Assembly (NCBI GenBank): GCA_965214125.1
Contig: CBDCBA010000002.1
Coordinates: forward strand, 1 to 53,993
DNA: 53,993 nucleotides
From: CBDCBA01 sp965214125
Lineage (GTDB): Bacteria; Planctomycetota; Phycisphaerae; Tepidisphaerales; Tepidisphaeraceae
Direction: 5' to 3'
Shown here: in pieces, positions 1-8,632 of the stretch
Numbering within the stretch: position 1 is the stretch's first letter
Layout of the letters: each line of letters begins with the position of its first letter
Notes under the pieces: model-generated
What the model saw: the letters and a program-made list of their open reading frames with translations, nothing else
Told to the model about the DNA's origin: nothing
Database searches by the model: none
Program-made: the position numbers and the translations under genes

Positions 1-1377
1 GTTGCCGAACACCGTGGCGGTGAAGCTCGCCACGTCGTGGAGCACGTCGCGCCAGTTGCCCGCCAGCCACGCCAGCACGCTTGGGATGGTCTCGGTGAAG
101 ACGTGCTCCACCTGGTTCCCGGCCTTCACGACGCTGTGGGCGATGGCGGTGCCGGCGAGGTCGAACACCGCCGCGGCGTTGTCGACGCCGAAGGCGACCG
201 CCCGCATGGCGAGCGTGACCTTGTCGAGCAGCCACCCGGCGGCGTCGGCGATCCACGCGAAGGCGTCGCCGATTTTGTTGGAGCCGCCCTGGGTGCTGGC
301 CGTCAGCTCGGCGACGCTGCCGAGCCACACGCCCAGCGTGGCATCCCACAGGCCCGTGACGATGCCGAGCACGGCCTGCATCACGCTGCGGATGATCTCG
401 TAGGTCGCGAAGAGGCGGGCCGTCACGCCACGCACCACGGCGGCGAGTCGCGTGGTGACGAACGTCCACACCCGCTGCAGGACGGGCGTCACGAACGCGG
501 CGATGGCCCCCACCACGCCCGTCACGCGGTCAAACAGCGCCGACGCGATCGCGACGATGCGGGGCACGATGACGCGGGCGGCGGCGACCACGCGGGCGCC
601 GAACCGCGTGGCCATGTCGGCGGCGGCCTGCAGCGCCGGGGCGACGGCCACGGTGATCTGGCGGACCACGCCGGTCACGGTCGCCTTCATGCGGGCGAAG
701 GCGTCGTTGGCGGCCTCCACCTTCGCGGCGTCGGCGCGGCCGAAGGCGAGGCCCAGCTTGTCGGCCTCGGCGACGGCGGCCTCGATGCCCGCGGCCCCGC
801 CCATGAACAGGTTGCCGAGCTGCTGGCCGCTGCGGCCGAAGAGCTGCGTCGTGAGGTACGCGCGGCGAGCCGGGTCCTCAATCGCGCCGATGGCCCCGCC
901 GATCGTCTTGAACTGCTCCTCGACGCTCATGCGGCTCACGGCGTCGAGGCTCAGCCCCAGCTCCGCGATGGCGTCGGCGGCGGGCCCGCCCTTGGTGGCG
1001 GCCTGGCCAACGCTCTGCAACATCTTCTCGATGCCCTTGGCGAGCGTCTCGCCCGACGCCCCGGCGAGCCCGGCGGCGTGCTTCAGGCCCTCCAGCGCCC
1101 CGGCGGTGAGGCCCAGCCGGTCGGCGAGCTTGGCGCTGGCGTCGATCGCGTCGAGCTGCTGGCTCACGAGCACGCCCAGCCCGGCGCCGGCGGCCGCGCC
1201 CACGAGGGCGGTGCCGATGCCGGCGATCTTCAGGCCCAGCTTGGCGAACCGCGTTCCCCAGCCGGCGGTTTTGCTCGCGAAGGTGCCGAGCTTGCCCTGC
1301 AGGCGGTCGATCTGGCCCATGAGGCCGCCCATCGACCCGCCGAAGCGGACCTGAGGATTAGCGATCGTCTTGGGCAT
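1..1377 (-). CDS. Phage tail tape measure protein, N-terminal part (element 1)
   Basis: Leftward reading frame, open from an ATG at 1377 to the window edge, so the C-terminus is missing. The product sets tail length and is threaded through the tail tube during siphophage assembly. The first 60 residues include a Gly/Ala-rich hydrophobic stretch. They are followed by a helical, Ala-rich body that discusses like tape measure proteins of the PhageMin_tail type, and then further hydrophobic helices typical of the family. It lies directly downstream of the gpG/gpGT chaperone frames, the canonical position. Partial gene, family assignment by composition and context. Confidence 0.85.
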   Translation of the reverse strand, partial: MPKTIANPQVRFGGSMGGLMGQIDRLQGKLGTFASKTAGWGTRFAKLGLKIAGIGTALVGAAAGAGLGVLVSQQLDAIDASAKLADRLGLTAGALEGLKHAAGLAGASGETLAKGIEKMLQSVGQAATKGGPAADAIAELGLSLDAVSRMSVEEQFKTIGGAIGAIEDPARRAYLTTQLFGRSGQQLGNLFMGGAAGIEAAVAEADKLGLAFGRADAAKVEAANDAFARMKATVTGVVRQITVAVAPALQAAADMATRFGARVVAAARVIVPRIVAIASALFDRVTGVVGAIAAFVTPVLQRVWTFVTTRLAAVVRGVTARLFATYEIIRSVMQAVLGIVTGLWDATLGVWLGSVAELTASTQGGSNKIGDAFAWIADAAGWLLDKVTLAMRAVAFGVDNAAAVFDLAGTAIAHSVVKAGNQVEHVFTETIPSVLAWLAGNWRDVLHDVASFTATVFGN

Positions 1378-1405
1378 GGCGGCGTGCGGTGGTGGCGGGG
1401 TCGGG

Positions 1406-1798
1406 CTACTGCATCAACTTCTCGGCGAGCTTCGGGTCGACCGTCGCGCCCTGGCTCGTGGCCCACGCGAGCAGGTGCATCCCGCCGCTGCGGCCGCGGC
1501 GCGTCCGGCCCCACCGGGGCATCAGGTCGCGGGGTTTGGTCTTCCTGCCCTTTTTCTGGTGGGGCCACAGGTTGCTGGCGGCGACGGTGGCCAGCATCAC
1601 GTCAAGGCGGGTGCCGACGTCGGGCTCGATGGCGAGGTAGGCGGCCCACCGCTCCACCACGCGGGCGGGAACGCTGGCGGCGAAGGCGTCCGGGTCGGCC
1701 TCGCCGAAGTGCCACGCGAGCCGAAGGATCAGCCGGTCTTGCGGCGAGAGGTTCTGGTCCGCTTGGGCTTCGGCGTTGCCGCCTGGTTGGACTTTCCC
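1406..1798 (-). CDS. gpGT extension read by -1 frameshift
   Basis: This second frame has no start codon of its own that fits; it continues gpG after a -1 shift at 1792-1798 and ends at a TAG at 1406. The extension (about 130 residues) includes the motif LILRLAWHFGEAD and a basic C-terminus. In lambda, the gpGT fusion is made at a low rate and its T part recruits tail tube protein to the gpG-coated tape measure. The gap to the tape measure start at 1377 is only 28 bp. The frame logic is seen directly; the function is by family analogy. Confidence 0.75.
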   Translation of the reverse strand, partial: GKVQPGGNAEAQADQNLSPQDRLILRLAWHFGEADPDAFAASVPARVVERWAAYLAIEPDVGTRLDVMLATVAASNLWPHQKKGRKTKPRDLMPRWGRTRRGRSGGMHLLAWATSQGATVDPKLAEKLMQ

Positions 1799-2061
1799 GC
1801 GGTCGTCATGCCGCAGACCTCCGACGCGGCGTCGACGAGCTGCTCGAGCGCGGTGATGCCCAGCTCGGCCGTGGCCTCGGGCGAGGCGAAGGCCCGCTCG
1901 CCATTGGTGGTGTAGATGCACTCGTAAAGCAGCGGGCCGACGATGGCGTCGCCCCCCTTGGCCTGGGCGGCCTTGATCTTGAGCATGCCGGCGTAGGTCG
2001 CCTCGCGGGCGACGGCCTTCTCGCCGTTGACGGTGATGGTCTTCTCGTTGCGCTTGAACAT
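1729..2061 (-). CDS. Tail assembly chaperone gpG-like
   Basis: About 110 residues if started at the ATG at 2061 (first residues MFKRNEK); a frame extension reaches 2112 but looks non-coding. The protein resembles the small HK97/lambda-type chaperone that coats the tape measure protein before tube polymerisation. It ends in a basic Lys/Arg-rich tail. A lambda-type slippery heptamer lies near its 3' end, from which a second frame continues (see the gpGT entry). It sits between the tail tube gene and the tape measure gene, the expected order. Confidence 0.8.
   Translation of the reverse strand: MFKRNEKTITVNGEKAVAREATYAGMLKIKAAQAKGGDAIVGPLLYECIYTTNGERAFASPEATAELGITALEQLVDAASEVCGMTTAGKSNQAATPKPKRTRTSRRKTG
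1792..1798 (-). promoter_or_regulatory. Programmed -1 frameshift site GGGAAAG
   Basis: On the minus strand the gpG codons read GCG GGA AAG, so the heptamer is in the phase G GGA AAG. This is the same heptamer and phase as in the lambda G-T frameshift. A -1 slip gives GGG AAA GTC and enters the open gpGT frame at once. Confidence 0.85.
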
Positions 2062-2174
2062 GTGCGGTGCGGTCAAGAATCGGGGTGAAGAGGATGCGGG
2101 TTGGGGGGGCAATCGCGATCAGACGAGGTAGCCGCGGGGCAGCGCCCACCCCTCAGCTAGACCGCCGCCCTCGG

Positions 2175-2594
2175 CTACAAAGGGGCTGCGATGCTCACGT
2201 CGCCGCTGACCTTCACGGTCACGTCGATCACGCTCTGCTCCTCCATCGCGTCGGGCTGTTCGTAGCTCTTGATGTAGCCGTCGAAGCTGATCACGGCCAC
2301 GCCGCTGTAGTTGATCTCCCACGCCCCGGCCTTGCCGACGTTGGCGCTGACGTTGGTGATGTCGGCGAGGGCGCTGGGCTGGGACTGGAAGCTGAACTCG
2401 CCGTTGTCGCGGATGCCCGGCTTGAACGTGCGGGCCTTCTGCGCGCTTGCTCCCAGGTCGCTGCGGGTGGTGCCGTCGAGGTCGTCGACCTCCGGGCCGG
2501 GAAGGTCGATGTCCTTCAGGCCGGCGAACGTGACGGCAGCGCCGCCGCCCTCGGGGGTGAACGTGATGGTGCTGGCTGCGGGGTCGAAGATCAT
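2175..2594 (-). CDS. Major tail (tube) protein
   Basis: 139 residues. The beta-rich sequence with an early VTFAGLKDIDLPG segment and a later SFDGYIKSYE segment suits the tail tube fold of siphophages, whose hexameric rings form the tail shaft. It lies between the tail terminator-like gene (ATGA overlap at 2591-2594) and the gpG chaperone gene, as in HK97-like phages. Assigned mostly from size and synteny. Confidence 0.75.
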   Translation of the reverse strand: MIFDPAASTITFTPEGGGAAVTFAGLKDIDLPGPEVDDLDGTTRSDLGASAQKARTFKPGIRDNGEFSFQSQPSALADITNVSANVGKAGAWEINYSGVAVISFDGYIKSYEQPDAMEEQSVIDVTVKVSGDVSIAAPL

Positions 2595-3034
2595 GGCTGT
2601 GCCTCGGTGGTGGTGGGGGTGGTGGGGGTGGAGAACTTGATGGTGAGGTCGAGCTGGCGGCCGACCGGGTAGGCCGTGCCCTTCTCGCTGGCGAGGTAGT
2701 CGCGCTCGCCGTCGCGTTGGATCAGGTGGAACGCCACGCCGCTGACCGTGCCGGCGGTCCAGAGGGGCAGGGCGGCCTTGACGGCCTCGGCGAGCTGCAC
2801 GGCCTGGTACGGGTGCGTGCCGATGCAGTTGATCGTGACGCCACGCTCGAAGAGGCCGCTGTACCCGTCGCGGGTGAAGTTGTCGTCGGCCGACCGCACC
2901 TCGTACAGGATGCAGGGCGGGCGGATGCCCTCGCCCACGAGCGGCAGGATCGTGGGGGTGATGGCGGTCACGGCCTCGCTGCTCAGCAGCAGTTGCCGCA
3001 GGGCTGCCTCGAACAGGACAAGCGACGCGCTCAT
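2591..3034 (-). CDS. Tail completion/terminator protein (DUF3168-like)
   Basis: 147 residues. It has the look of the DUF3168 family: a helical start, then a PPCILYEVRS strand, a central INCIGTHPYQAVQLAEAV segment and a C-terminal strand ending in a Thr/Pro tail. Members cap the tail tube at the head-proximal end. It overlaps the upstream gp10-like gene by four bases and the tail tube gene by four bases, so the three are probably translationally coupled. Confidence 0.7.
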   Translation of the reverse strand: MSASLVLFEAALRQLLLSSEAVTAITPTILPLVGEGIRPPCILYEVRSADDNFTRDGYSGLFERGVTINCIGTHPYQAVQLAEAVKAALPLWTAGTVSGVAFHLIQRDGERDYLASEKGTAYPVGRQLDLTIKFSTPTTPTTTEAQP

Positions 3035-3519
3035 CGCTTCCTCCCGCTCTTGCCCTTCGCGAGCTCCTTCACGACGCGACGGCCGACGTCCTCGACGAAC
3101 ACCTCGGCGACCTTGGGCGCTTCTCGCTCGCGCGTCTTCTCGATCATCCTCGCGCCTGGGATGGCCCGGCCGGTGTCGGCATCGAGGTGGCCGTACTCCA
3201 CGAGGTGGATGTAGTTCGCCGGCACGCGGCGGCGGCCGTCGGGCCCCTCGCCGACCTTGCTGGCGTCAGCACCGACGGTGGCGGTCATGCCCATGCCGCG
3301 GCTCTTGACGCGCTTGGTCATCGCCTTCTTGAGCAGGCCCGTCTCCGTCGGCGTCTCACGCCGGGCGGCCTGGACGAGCGCCTGCGCGGCCTTGCCCATG
3401 CCGCCGCGCATGAGCCGCTTGGCCGTGCTCTTGCTCTTGAACTGCGCGAGCTGGCCGATCAGGCCCGGCAGGCCGTCGATGTCGAGGCTGAGGCGGTTGC
3501 GTCTAGCCACGGGCCGCAA
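3031..3519 (-). CDS. HK97 gp10-like head-tail protein
   Basis: 162 residues, with the features of the HK97-gp10 family: an N-terminal LDIDGLPGLIGQL segment, a helix with many Lys/Arg, the RRETPTETGLLKKA region, then YIHLVEYGHLD near residue 105, a hallmark of the family. The protein acts at the head-tail joint. It overlaps the head-closure gene by 17 bases and the DUF3168-like gene by four bases. Confidence 0.8.
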   Translation of the reverse strand: MRPVARRNRLSLDIDGLPGLIGQLAQFKSKSTAKRLMRGGMGKAAQALVQAARRETPTETGLLKKAMTKRVKSRGMGMTATVGADASKVGEGPDGRRRVPANYIHLVEYGHLDADTGRAIPGARMIEKTREREAPKVAEVFVEDVGRRVVKELAKGKSGRKR

Positions 3520-3835
3520 TCACCACCTTCGTCATCCCCTGGCGGGGGAGCTGCTGCACGGACACCACGCTCGCGTCGAACGATTCCTCGCCGAAGTGCA
3601 GTCGGCCGCGGGCATGGCCATCGACCTCGTGCGTCCGGGCCGTGAGCTCGAAGACGCGCTGGCTGACGAAGCGGCCGTCGAGATTGCCCTCCACCGTATT
3701 GAGCTCCTTCACGTCGCACGCGAAGCTGGCGCTCGTTTGGTCGTGCGACTCCGGGGGCACCTCGTCGCCCATCGGCGTGACCTGGCCGGTGGGCGCGTAG
3801 ACGTCGAACCTGTACCGCATGCGCCCGGCTCGCAT
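3503..3835 (-). CDS. Head closure / head-tail adaptor protein
   Basis: 110 residues from the ATG at 3835 (MRAGRMRYRFDVY). A short beta-barrel type protein of the SPP1 gp16-like head-tail joining group: RYRFDVYAPT at the start, a central Asp/Glu-rich segment, and a final strand MTKVVIAARG. The start overlaps the stop of the upstream connector gene in an ATGA arrangement, which decides it against the much longer upstream open frame. Confidence 0.75.
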   Translation of the reverse strand: MRAGRMRYRFDVYAPTGQVTPMGDEVPPESHDQTSASFACDVKELNTVEGNLDGRFVSQRVFELTARTHEVDGHARGRLHFGEESFDASVVSVQQLPRQGMTKVVIAARG

Positions 3836-4677
3836 CACTCGCCCTCCAGCCGGACAAACCGGTTCAGGTCGAGCAGGCGGCGGACGCCCATCGGGACCTC
3901 GTGCAGCTGCGTCGGCGACACGATTTCCCGCTCCTCGTAGAGGTGGCTGGCGAGGATGCGGACCGCGGCGAGCAGCGTGGCGGGCGCTTGGCCGACGTCT
4001 GCGTGGCCGACGGTGTAGGCGATGCGGACGCTGCCTGGCGTGTCGGCGAGCTGCGGGCGGTCCACGCCGGGCTTCAGGCGGATGACGCCCGGCCGGCGGT
4101 GGCGAAGCACCTGGAACGACGACGCGGGAAGCGTCTGCTCCACGCCGTCGGCATCGTCGTACGCCACGTCCTCGACGCTGGCGAGCGGCACGGGCCAGAG
4201 CTTCAGGTCGCCGGCGGGCCACGCGTCGAGCGTCAGCGTCCGGCGCGACAGCGGCACGGCCTGATTCGTCTCGCGCTCCACCCACTCGCACGCGATCGCG
4301 AGGTTTTGAGCGGCCTCGTCGCTGTCGATGTCCCGCTGGAACTCGGCCTGCCGTCGCGGTTCGAGGATCTGCGCGAGGTTCGCGTAGTTGAGCACCGGCT
4401 GCGCGAGGCGGCGCGTCTCCCGCTCGGTGTCACCGTCGTGCGTCCACTCGATGACGGCGGTGTACGACAGGCCGGGGGCGGGCTCGGCGAACGTGTGCGT
4501 GTAGCGCCCGGCAACGCTGCTGGTGCGCGTCATCTCGGTGTTCGCGGCGACGACGACCTCGCCCGTGTCCTCGCGTCGGACCCCGAACGCGCCCTCGGCG
4601 TCGCGCAACACCACGTTGTCGGCGTCGACGAGGACGCCGTTCACGCGGTGCTCAAAGGTGATGGTCTGGCTGGCCAT
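3835..4677 (-). CDS. Head-tail connector protein (gp6-like)
   Basis: 280 residues. The first 100 residues are beta-rich and not typical of the core family. The part after about residue 105 (LEPRRQAEFQ, then ALACEWVERETNQ-type helix, LKLWPVPLASVEDV, IAYTVGHAD and a closing helix LRILASHLYEEREI-like) fits the gp6/phiE125 gp8-type connector that docks below the portal. So this may be a two-domain connector with an added N-terminal immunoglobulin-like or stalk domain. Position downstream of the capsid gene agrees. Confidence 0.7.
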   Translation of the reverse strand: MASQTITFEHRVNGVLVDADNVVLRDAEGAFGVRREDTGEVVVAANTEMTRTSSVAGRYTHTFAEPAPGLSYTAVIEWTHDGDTERETRRLAQPVLNYANLAQILEPRRQAEFQRDIDSDEAAQNLAIACEWVERETNQAVPLSRRTLTLDAWPAGDLKLWPVPLASVEDVAYDDADGVEQTLPASSFQVLRHRRPGVIRLKPGVDRPQLADTPGSVRIAYTVGHADVGQAPATLLAAVRILASHLYEEREIVSPTQLHEVPMGVRRLLDLNRFVRLEGE

Positions 4678-4680
4678 GGG

Positions 4681-5139
4681 CTACGCCTGCGGGTCGTCGG
4701 TGGTCTCGGGGGCGATGGCGTTCGGGTCGATCGCCTGCTCCTTCGGCGGCGTCGGGTCGCCTTGCACGGCGGCGGCGCCGGCGAGCTGGGCCTGCTTGGC
4801 GCGGTACGCCCTCAGCGTGCCGGGCCCGATGCCCCGGATGTCCGTCAGCTCCGAATCGGTCGGGTCGCGGCCACCGATCCGCTCGAGCAGATCCGCGTAC
4901 GCCGCGGCCTCCCCGTCGCTGACGTTGGCGAGGCCGTTCACCTGCTCGACCGTGAGCGGATGGCGGCCGGTCGGCGCGGCTGGCGGCGGCGGTGGCGGGC
5001 TCACGGGTTCGGGCTCGGTGGGCTCGGCGAAGCGGGAGGCGATGAGGCGCTCGGCCTCGGCGTCGGGGAGGTCGACCACGTCGCCGCGATTGCGGACGAA
5101 GCGGCGGCCGACCATGCAGGTCAAGATTCGAACCTTCAC
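4681..5139 (-). CDS. Unknown protein of the head module with HhH-like motif
   Basis: 152 residues from a GTG at 5139, which has GGAGA four bases upstream; the longer frame to 5241 has no comparable site. The N-terminal 40 residues (MKVRILTCMVGRRF, then GDVVDLPDAEAERLIASRFAEP) resemble short beta-barrel proteins often found after phage capsid genes. A proline run links to a helical part with LTDIRGIGPGTLRAYR, a helix-hairpin-helix-like motif, and an acidic end. No function can be assigned. Confidence 0.6.
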   Translation of the reverse strand: MKVRILTCMVGRRFVRNRGDVVDLPDAEAERLIASRFAEPTEPEPVSPPPPPPAAPTGRHPLTVEQVNGLANVSDGEAAAYADLLERIGGRDPTDSELTDIRGIGPGTLRAYRAKQAQLAGAAAVQGDPTPPKEQAIDPNAIAPETTDDPQA

Positions 5140-5271
5140 GGCGTCTCCAGTCTTTTGAATTAAAGTGGGGCGGTGCCGTCGGCGGCAGGAACCACAACCG
5201 CTATCCGACCCCGCCCCGCCCTTCGCCGGCGTGGGCACCACGACCGCGCCGGCACCCGTGGGAACCGGTGA

Positions 5272-6546
5272 TTACGCCGCGGCGGTCTTGAGAACCTTCA
5301 CTGCGCTGCTGCTGGTGAGGTCGCCGTCGTGGCGGCTGTAGCCGTAGAAGCCGACCTGGCGGAACTCGGCGTAGCGCTCCTCGAGGCGCAGCACCTCGAT
5401 CTGGCCCACGTCGCGCAGCCAGTAATAGGACCAGTCACCGAAGGCGGCGACGATCGAACCCGCACCATCGCCGGCGTCGGCCATGGCGTCGTTCACCGTG
5501 TAGGGATAGCCGAGCACCTGGTCGGGCTCACCGGCGCGGCCGGGCGCCCACAGGTAGGCCCCGTCGCCGCCCTTGAGCTTGCGGATCCCGGCGAGCGTCA
5601 CGTCGCTGAACTGGAAGCCGATCTTGGAGCGGTTCTGCCGGTAGGGCGCGGGGACGCTGTGCACGAGGTCGAGCAGATTCTCGTACGAGATGGCGTTCGT
5701 CGCGGCCGCGGTCGCACCGACGCCGCCGGCGACCGCGAACCCGCGGGGCTCGTCGTTACCGGTGCCCGTGGTCGTATCCTTGTTGAGCTTGACGCCGATC
5801 TGCTCGGCGATCTTCTTCCGCAGGTAGCCCTCGATGTCGAACCCGGCGTCCTGAAGCAGCTCGCGGGGGACAAGGATGATGTTCGTGCTGTACGTGTACG
5901 CGCCCAGCTTCACGTTCCCCAGCGTCGGCGGAACCTTGCGGGTCTCCTCCTCGTTCTCGTCGCGGATCACGGCCTCCTGGCCCGTGTCGTCGCCGGTGGG
6001 GATCACCACCTCGCGGCCGTCGTCGCTCTCGAGGATGAACGCCCCGGCCTGGCGGACGCCGGTCCAGTTGCGCATCTCGTCGATGATCTGGTCGTGGAAG
6101 TGGTTCGGGCCAACCACGCCCATGCTCGCGCTGCTGAGGGCGGCGCGGCTTTCGCCGTTGCCACCCGTGCCGGGCACGAGCAGGTCGCGTTGTTCGGCCG
6201 TCACGCTGCCGCGCAGGTAGGAGGTGAACGCGGCGTTGGACCGCTTTTCGTCGTCCTGCTCCCCGTTCAGGGTGCCGTCGGCGGGCTTGACGTTTCCGCG
6301 CCCAGGCGTCGCCGCGCGCTTCTCGCCCTCGGGGCTGCCCCCGTCGGACTCCAGCGCGTACAGCTTCTCCTCACGGTCGATTTTGGTTTTCAGCTCCTCG
6401 GCGCGGGTGTTCATCTCGTTGAACTTCCCGTCCTCGTCGGCCGTGAGGTCGCGCGTCTCGTCCTCGGCCTTCTTCAGGAGGCCCCGCATCTCCGTGACGA
6501 TCTCGCCGCGGTCTTCCTTCAGCTTCTTGATGGTCTGCCAGCTCAT
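5272..6546 (-). CDS. Major capsid protein, HK97 fold
   Basis: 424 residues. The first 100 residues form a long charged coiled coil (delta or scaffold domain, e.g. KKLKEDRGEIVTEMRGLLKK), which is removed by the prohead protease in HK97-type phages. The rest is the capsid domain, with GPNHFHDQIIDEM, VIPTGDDTGQEAV and late SYYWLRDVGQIEVLR and GYSRHDGDLT segments, the usual C-terminal pattern. It follows the protease gene directly, as in HK97-like morphogenesis operons. Confidence 0.92.
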   Translation of the reverse strand: MSWQTIKKLKEDRGEIVTEMRGLLKKAEDETRDLTADEDGKFNEMNTRAEELKTKIDREEKLYALESDGGSPEGEKRAATPGRGNVKPADGTLNGEQDDEKRSNAAFTSYLRGSVTAEQRDLLVPGTGGNGESRAALSSASMGVVGPNHFHDQIIDEMRNWTGVRQAGAFILESDDGREVVIPTGDDTGQEAVIRDENEEETRKVPPTLGNVKLGAYTYSTNIILVPRELLQDAGFDIEGYLRKKIAEQIGVKLNKDTTTGTGNDEPRGFAVAGGVGATAAATNAISYENLLDLVHSVPAPYRQNRSKIGFQFSDVTLAGIRKLKGGDGAYLWAPGRAGEPDQVLGYPYTVNDAMADAGDGAGSIVAAFGDWSYYWLRDVGQIEVLRLEERYAEFRQVGFYGYSRHDGDLTSSSAVKVLKTAAA

Positions 6547-6651
6547 GTCGTGTCTTCCAGTCTGTTGAGGGTTGCGCAGCTGCAGCTTGGCGCGTCGCTT
6601 TTCGCGACCGCTGCGCGGGGATTGGGTTGCTGTCGATGCGTTCTCGCGGCG

Positions 6652-7266
6652 TCAGGCGACGGCGGCGATCTGCAGAAGCCGCTCGGCCCGCTCGCGGCGG
6701 GGCACGCGGCGGTGGTCGGCGATGTGGCGCTCGGCCGTCGCTCGCACCTCGTCAGGCACGAGGATCTCGTGACGCGCGGCGGCGGTCGTGTCGCCGTATG
6801 CGGGGATGCTGGTGAAAGTCACCTCGAGCAGGCTCACCTTGATGAGCGTGCGGATCAGCACGTCGTCGCCGTCGTAGGCCCACTCGTCCTCGAGCACGCG
6901 GAAGCCGAAGCTCTGGCCGCGGATGTCTTTGCGGCGGACGCTGGCGAGCAGATCGCGGGCGTAGGTCGTGTCGGGAACGTCCACCTCGTCGGCGAGTCCG
7001 ACGCCGTCCTCGCGCAGGCGCAGGGTTCCGGCGCTGGTGCGGCCCAGAATCTTCGCCGGGTCGTGATCGACGAGCGCCCGCACGTCGCGGCCGTCGCTCA
7101 GGCTGTCGGCGAATGCGCCGGACTTGATGATCTCGCGGAACCCGCCCAGGTCGGCGGACATCCGGTTGAAGATCGCGGCGTAGCCGCTGAGCACGTGGCC
7201 GGCCTCGTCGGCGCGGACCTCGGGCGCGTCGGCCGCGTAGATGCTCAAATCGCGACGCTCAGGCAT
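6652..7266 (-). CDS. Prohead protease (HK97 U35 family)
   Basis: 204 residues from the ATG at 7266; upstream open frame overlaps the portal gene and is not needed. The likely catalytic residues are His68 in ALVDHDPAK and Ser119 in RGQSFGFRV, both in the usual context. It cleaves the capsid scaffolding domain during head maturation. The start overlaps the portal stop by a few bases, giving the order portal-protease-capsid. Confidence 0.9.
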   Translation of the reverse strand: MPERRDLSIYAADAPEVRADEAGHVLSGYAAIFNRMSADLGGFREIIKSGAFADSLSDGRDVRALVDHDPAKILGRTSAGTLRLREDGVGLADEVDVPDTTYARDLLASVRRKDIRGQSFGFRVLEDEWAYDGDDVLIRTLIKVSLLEVTFTSIPAYGDTTAAARHEILVPDEVRATAERHIADHRRVPRRERAERLLQIAAVA

Positions 7267-8629
7267 CGGGCTCGTCGGGCGCGTCATCACCGGGCTCGTC
7301 GGCAGGGTCTGGCTGCTCGGCGCTGTCGCGGCGCTCGGGCTCTTCGGGCTGCTCGTTTCGCTCATTCGTATCTCCAGCCGGATCGGCGGCGGGCTCGGGA
7401 TCGGGGTCAGGTTTTTGGGAATCGGCGGACGGCTGGCCGTCGCTCGGCATCGTGTTGGCCGGACGAAGGAGCACATCGCCGCCAGGCAGCGGTGGAAGGT
7501 TTTCAGCACGTCGGGCCTCGTTCTGGGTCAGGATGCCGCTCTCGATGCCGGTCCGGTGCGCGGCGTAGCGGGTGGCCGTGTCGGCCCTTAGAAGCGCGTC
7601 GAGGTTAAACTTCACTTCCAGCCGGCGGCGCTCGCGTTCGAGCAGCAGCTTTCGATCGGCCTCCTGCTCCCACCGCACGGCCCACGGGAGCAGCGTGTCC
7701 TGCACCCACTGAATAGCCGCGTGCTCGATGTTGCTCCATGTCGCCCGCCCCAACTCGTGAACCTTGTGGGGCGGGACGCGGAAGATGCGGCAAACCTCGA
7801 TCACCTGCGAGGCCCGCACGTCCGTGAGCTGGCCCTTCTCCGGGTCGCTGCCGATCGCCTCGTAGCTCATGCCGGCCGGGAGCGCGGCGAGCTTGAAGCT
7901 GTTGGCCACGCCCGTGTACTTGGCCCGCCAACTGGCGAGGAACTCCTTCGCGGCATCGGCGGGCATGCTCCCGGTGTTGATGATGCCCCCAAGGTGGCCG
8001 CCGTTGCTGAAGAACTTCGCCGCGTAGCGGGTGAGCGCGATACTGAGGCCGATCGTGTGGCGGGCGTTCTGAATCGGCCCCAGCGGGTTCACGCCGTCGC
8101 CGCTCATCCACAGGAGATCGAACACTTCGTCGGGCCGCAGCTGCGTCCACTTCACCGCGTTCTGGCGGACGTGGTAGGCAAGCAGGCCGCCCTTGCGCTC
8201 GGCCCGCACGTCGCAGGACGGCACTGGGTAGAGGCCAACCGGGCGGCCGGCGGCGTCGCGGTCGATGTAGGCGATCGCGCGGCCCCACAGCAGCGCGTTC
8301 GTCATCATCGCGGTGCGGAACACGGCCGGCGACATGAAGTCGTTCGGCTGCTCGTGTAGCAGCCGGTGAACGGTGTGGTCGCCCGCCTTGGTGCCGTCCT
8401 TCTGCTTCTTCACGTGGACCGGCAGCGTTGCGAACGCCTCGCTGATGGCGGTCACGCACGCCCAGACCGCCGAATGCGTCAACGCCACGTCCGGCGTGAC
8501 GTGAACGCCCGCGTCCGTGCTGTTGCTGTCGAGGAATAGGCCGCTCGGCTTCACCATCGCCGACCGCTGCTCGGCGGGGGCGACGACGTCGGCAATGGCG
8601 CGGAAGATGGTCGAGACGGCGTGACGCAT
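7259..8629 (-). CDS. Portal protein, HK97 family
   Basis: 456 residues, normal length. Visible family features include LTHSAVWACVTAISEAFATLP, GRAIAYIDRD, LLWMSGDGVNPLGP, an ASWRAKYTG helix, and IEVCRIFRVPPHKVHELG. The C-terminal 70 residues are Pro/Asp/Glu-rich and disordered in appearance. The dodecameric portal forms the DNA entry vertex and binds the terminase. The gene starts three bases before the terminase stop. Confidence 0.92.
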   Translation of the reverse strand: MRHAVSTIFRAIADVVAPAEQRSAMVKPSGLFLDSNSTDAGVHVTPDVALTHSAVWACVTAISEAFATLPVHVKKQKDGTKAGDHTVHRLLHEQPNDFMSPAVFRTAMMTNALLWGRAIAYIDRDAAGRPVGLYPVPSCDVRAERKGGLLAYHVRQNAVKWTQLRPDEVFDLLWMSGDGVNPLGPIQNARHTIGLSIALTRYAAKFFSNGGHLGGIINTGSMPADAAKEFLASWRAKYTGVANSFKLAALPAGMSYEAIGSDPEKGQLTDVRASQVIEVCRIFRVPPHKVHELGRATWSNIEHAAIQWVQDTLLPWAVRWEQEADRKLLLERERRRLEVKFNLDALLRADTATRYAAHRTGIESGILTQNEARRAENLPPLPGGDVLLRPANTMPSDGQPSADSQKPDPDPEPAADPAGDTNERNEQPEEPERRDSAEQPDPADEPGDDAPDEPDA

Positions 8630-8632
8630 GGC

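Noticed and set aside
37..2088. Long rightward open frame of 683 codons
   Set aside because: It is antisense to the tape measure, chaperone and connector genes, with Arg/Gly/His-rich composition typical of GC-rich shadow frames.
5329..7608. Long rightward open frame of 759 codons
   Set aside because: Antisense to capsid, protease and portal genes, which have clear motifs on the other strand.
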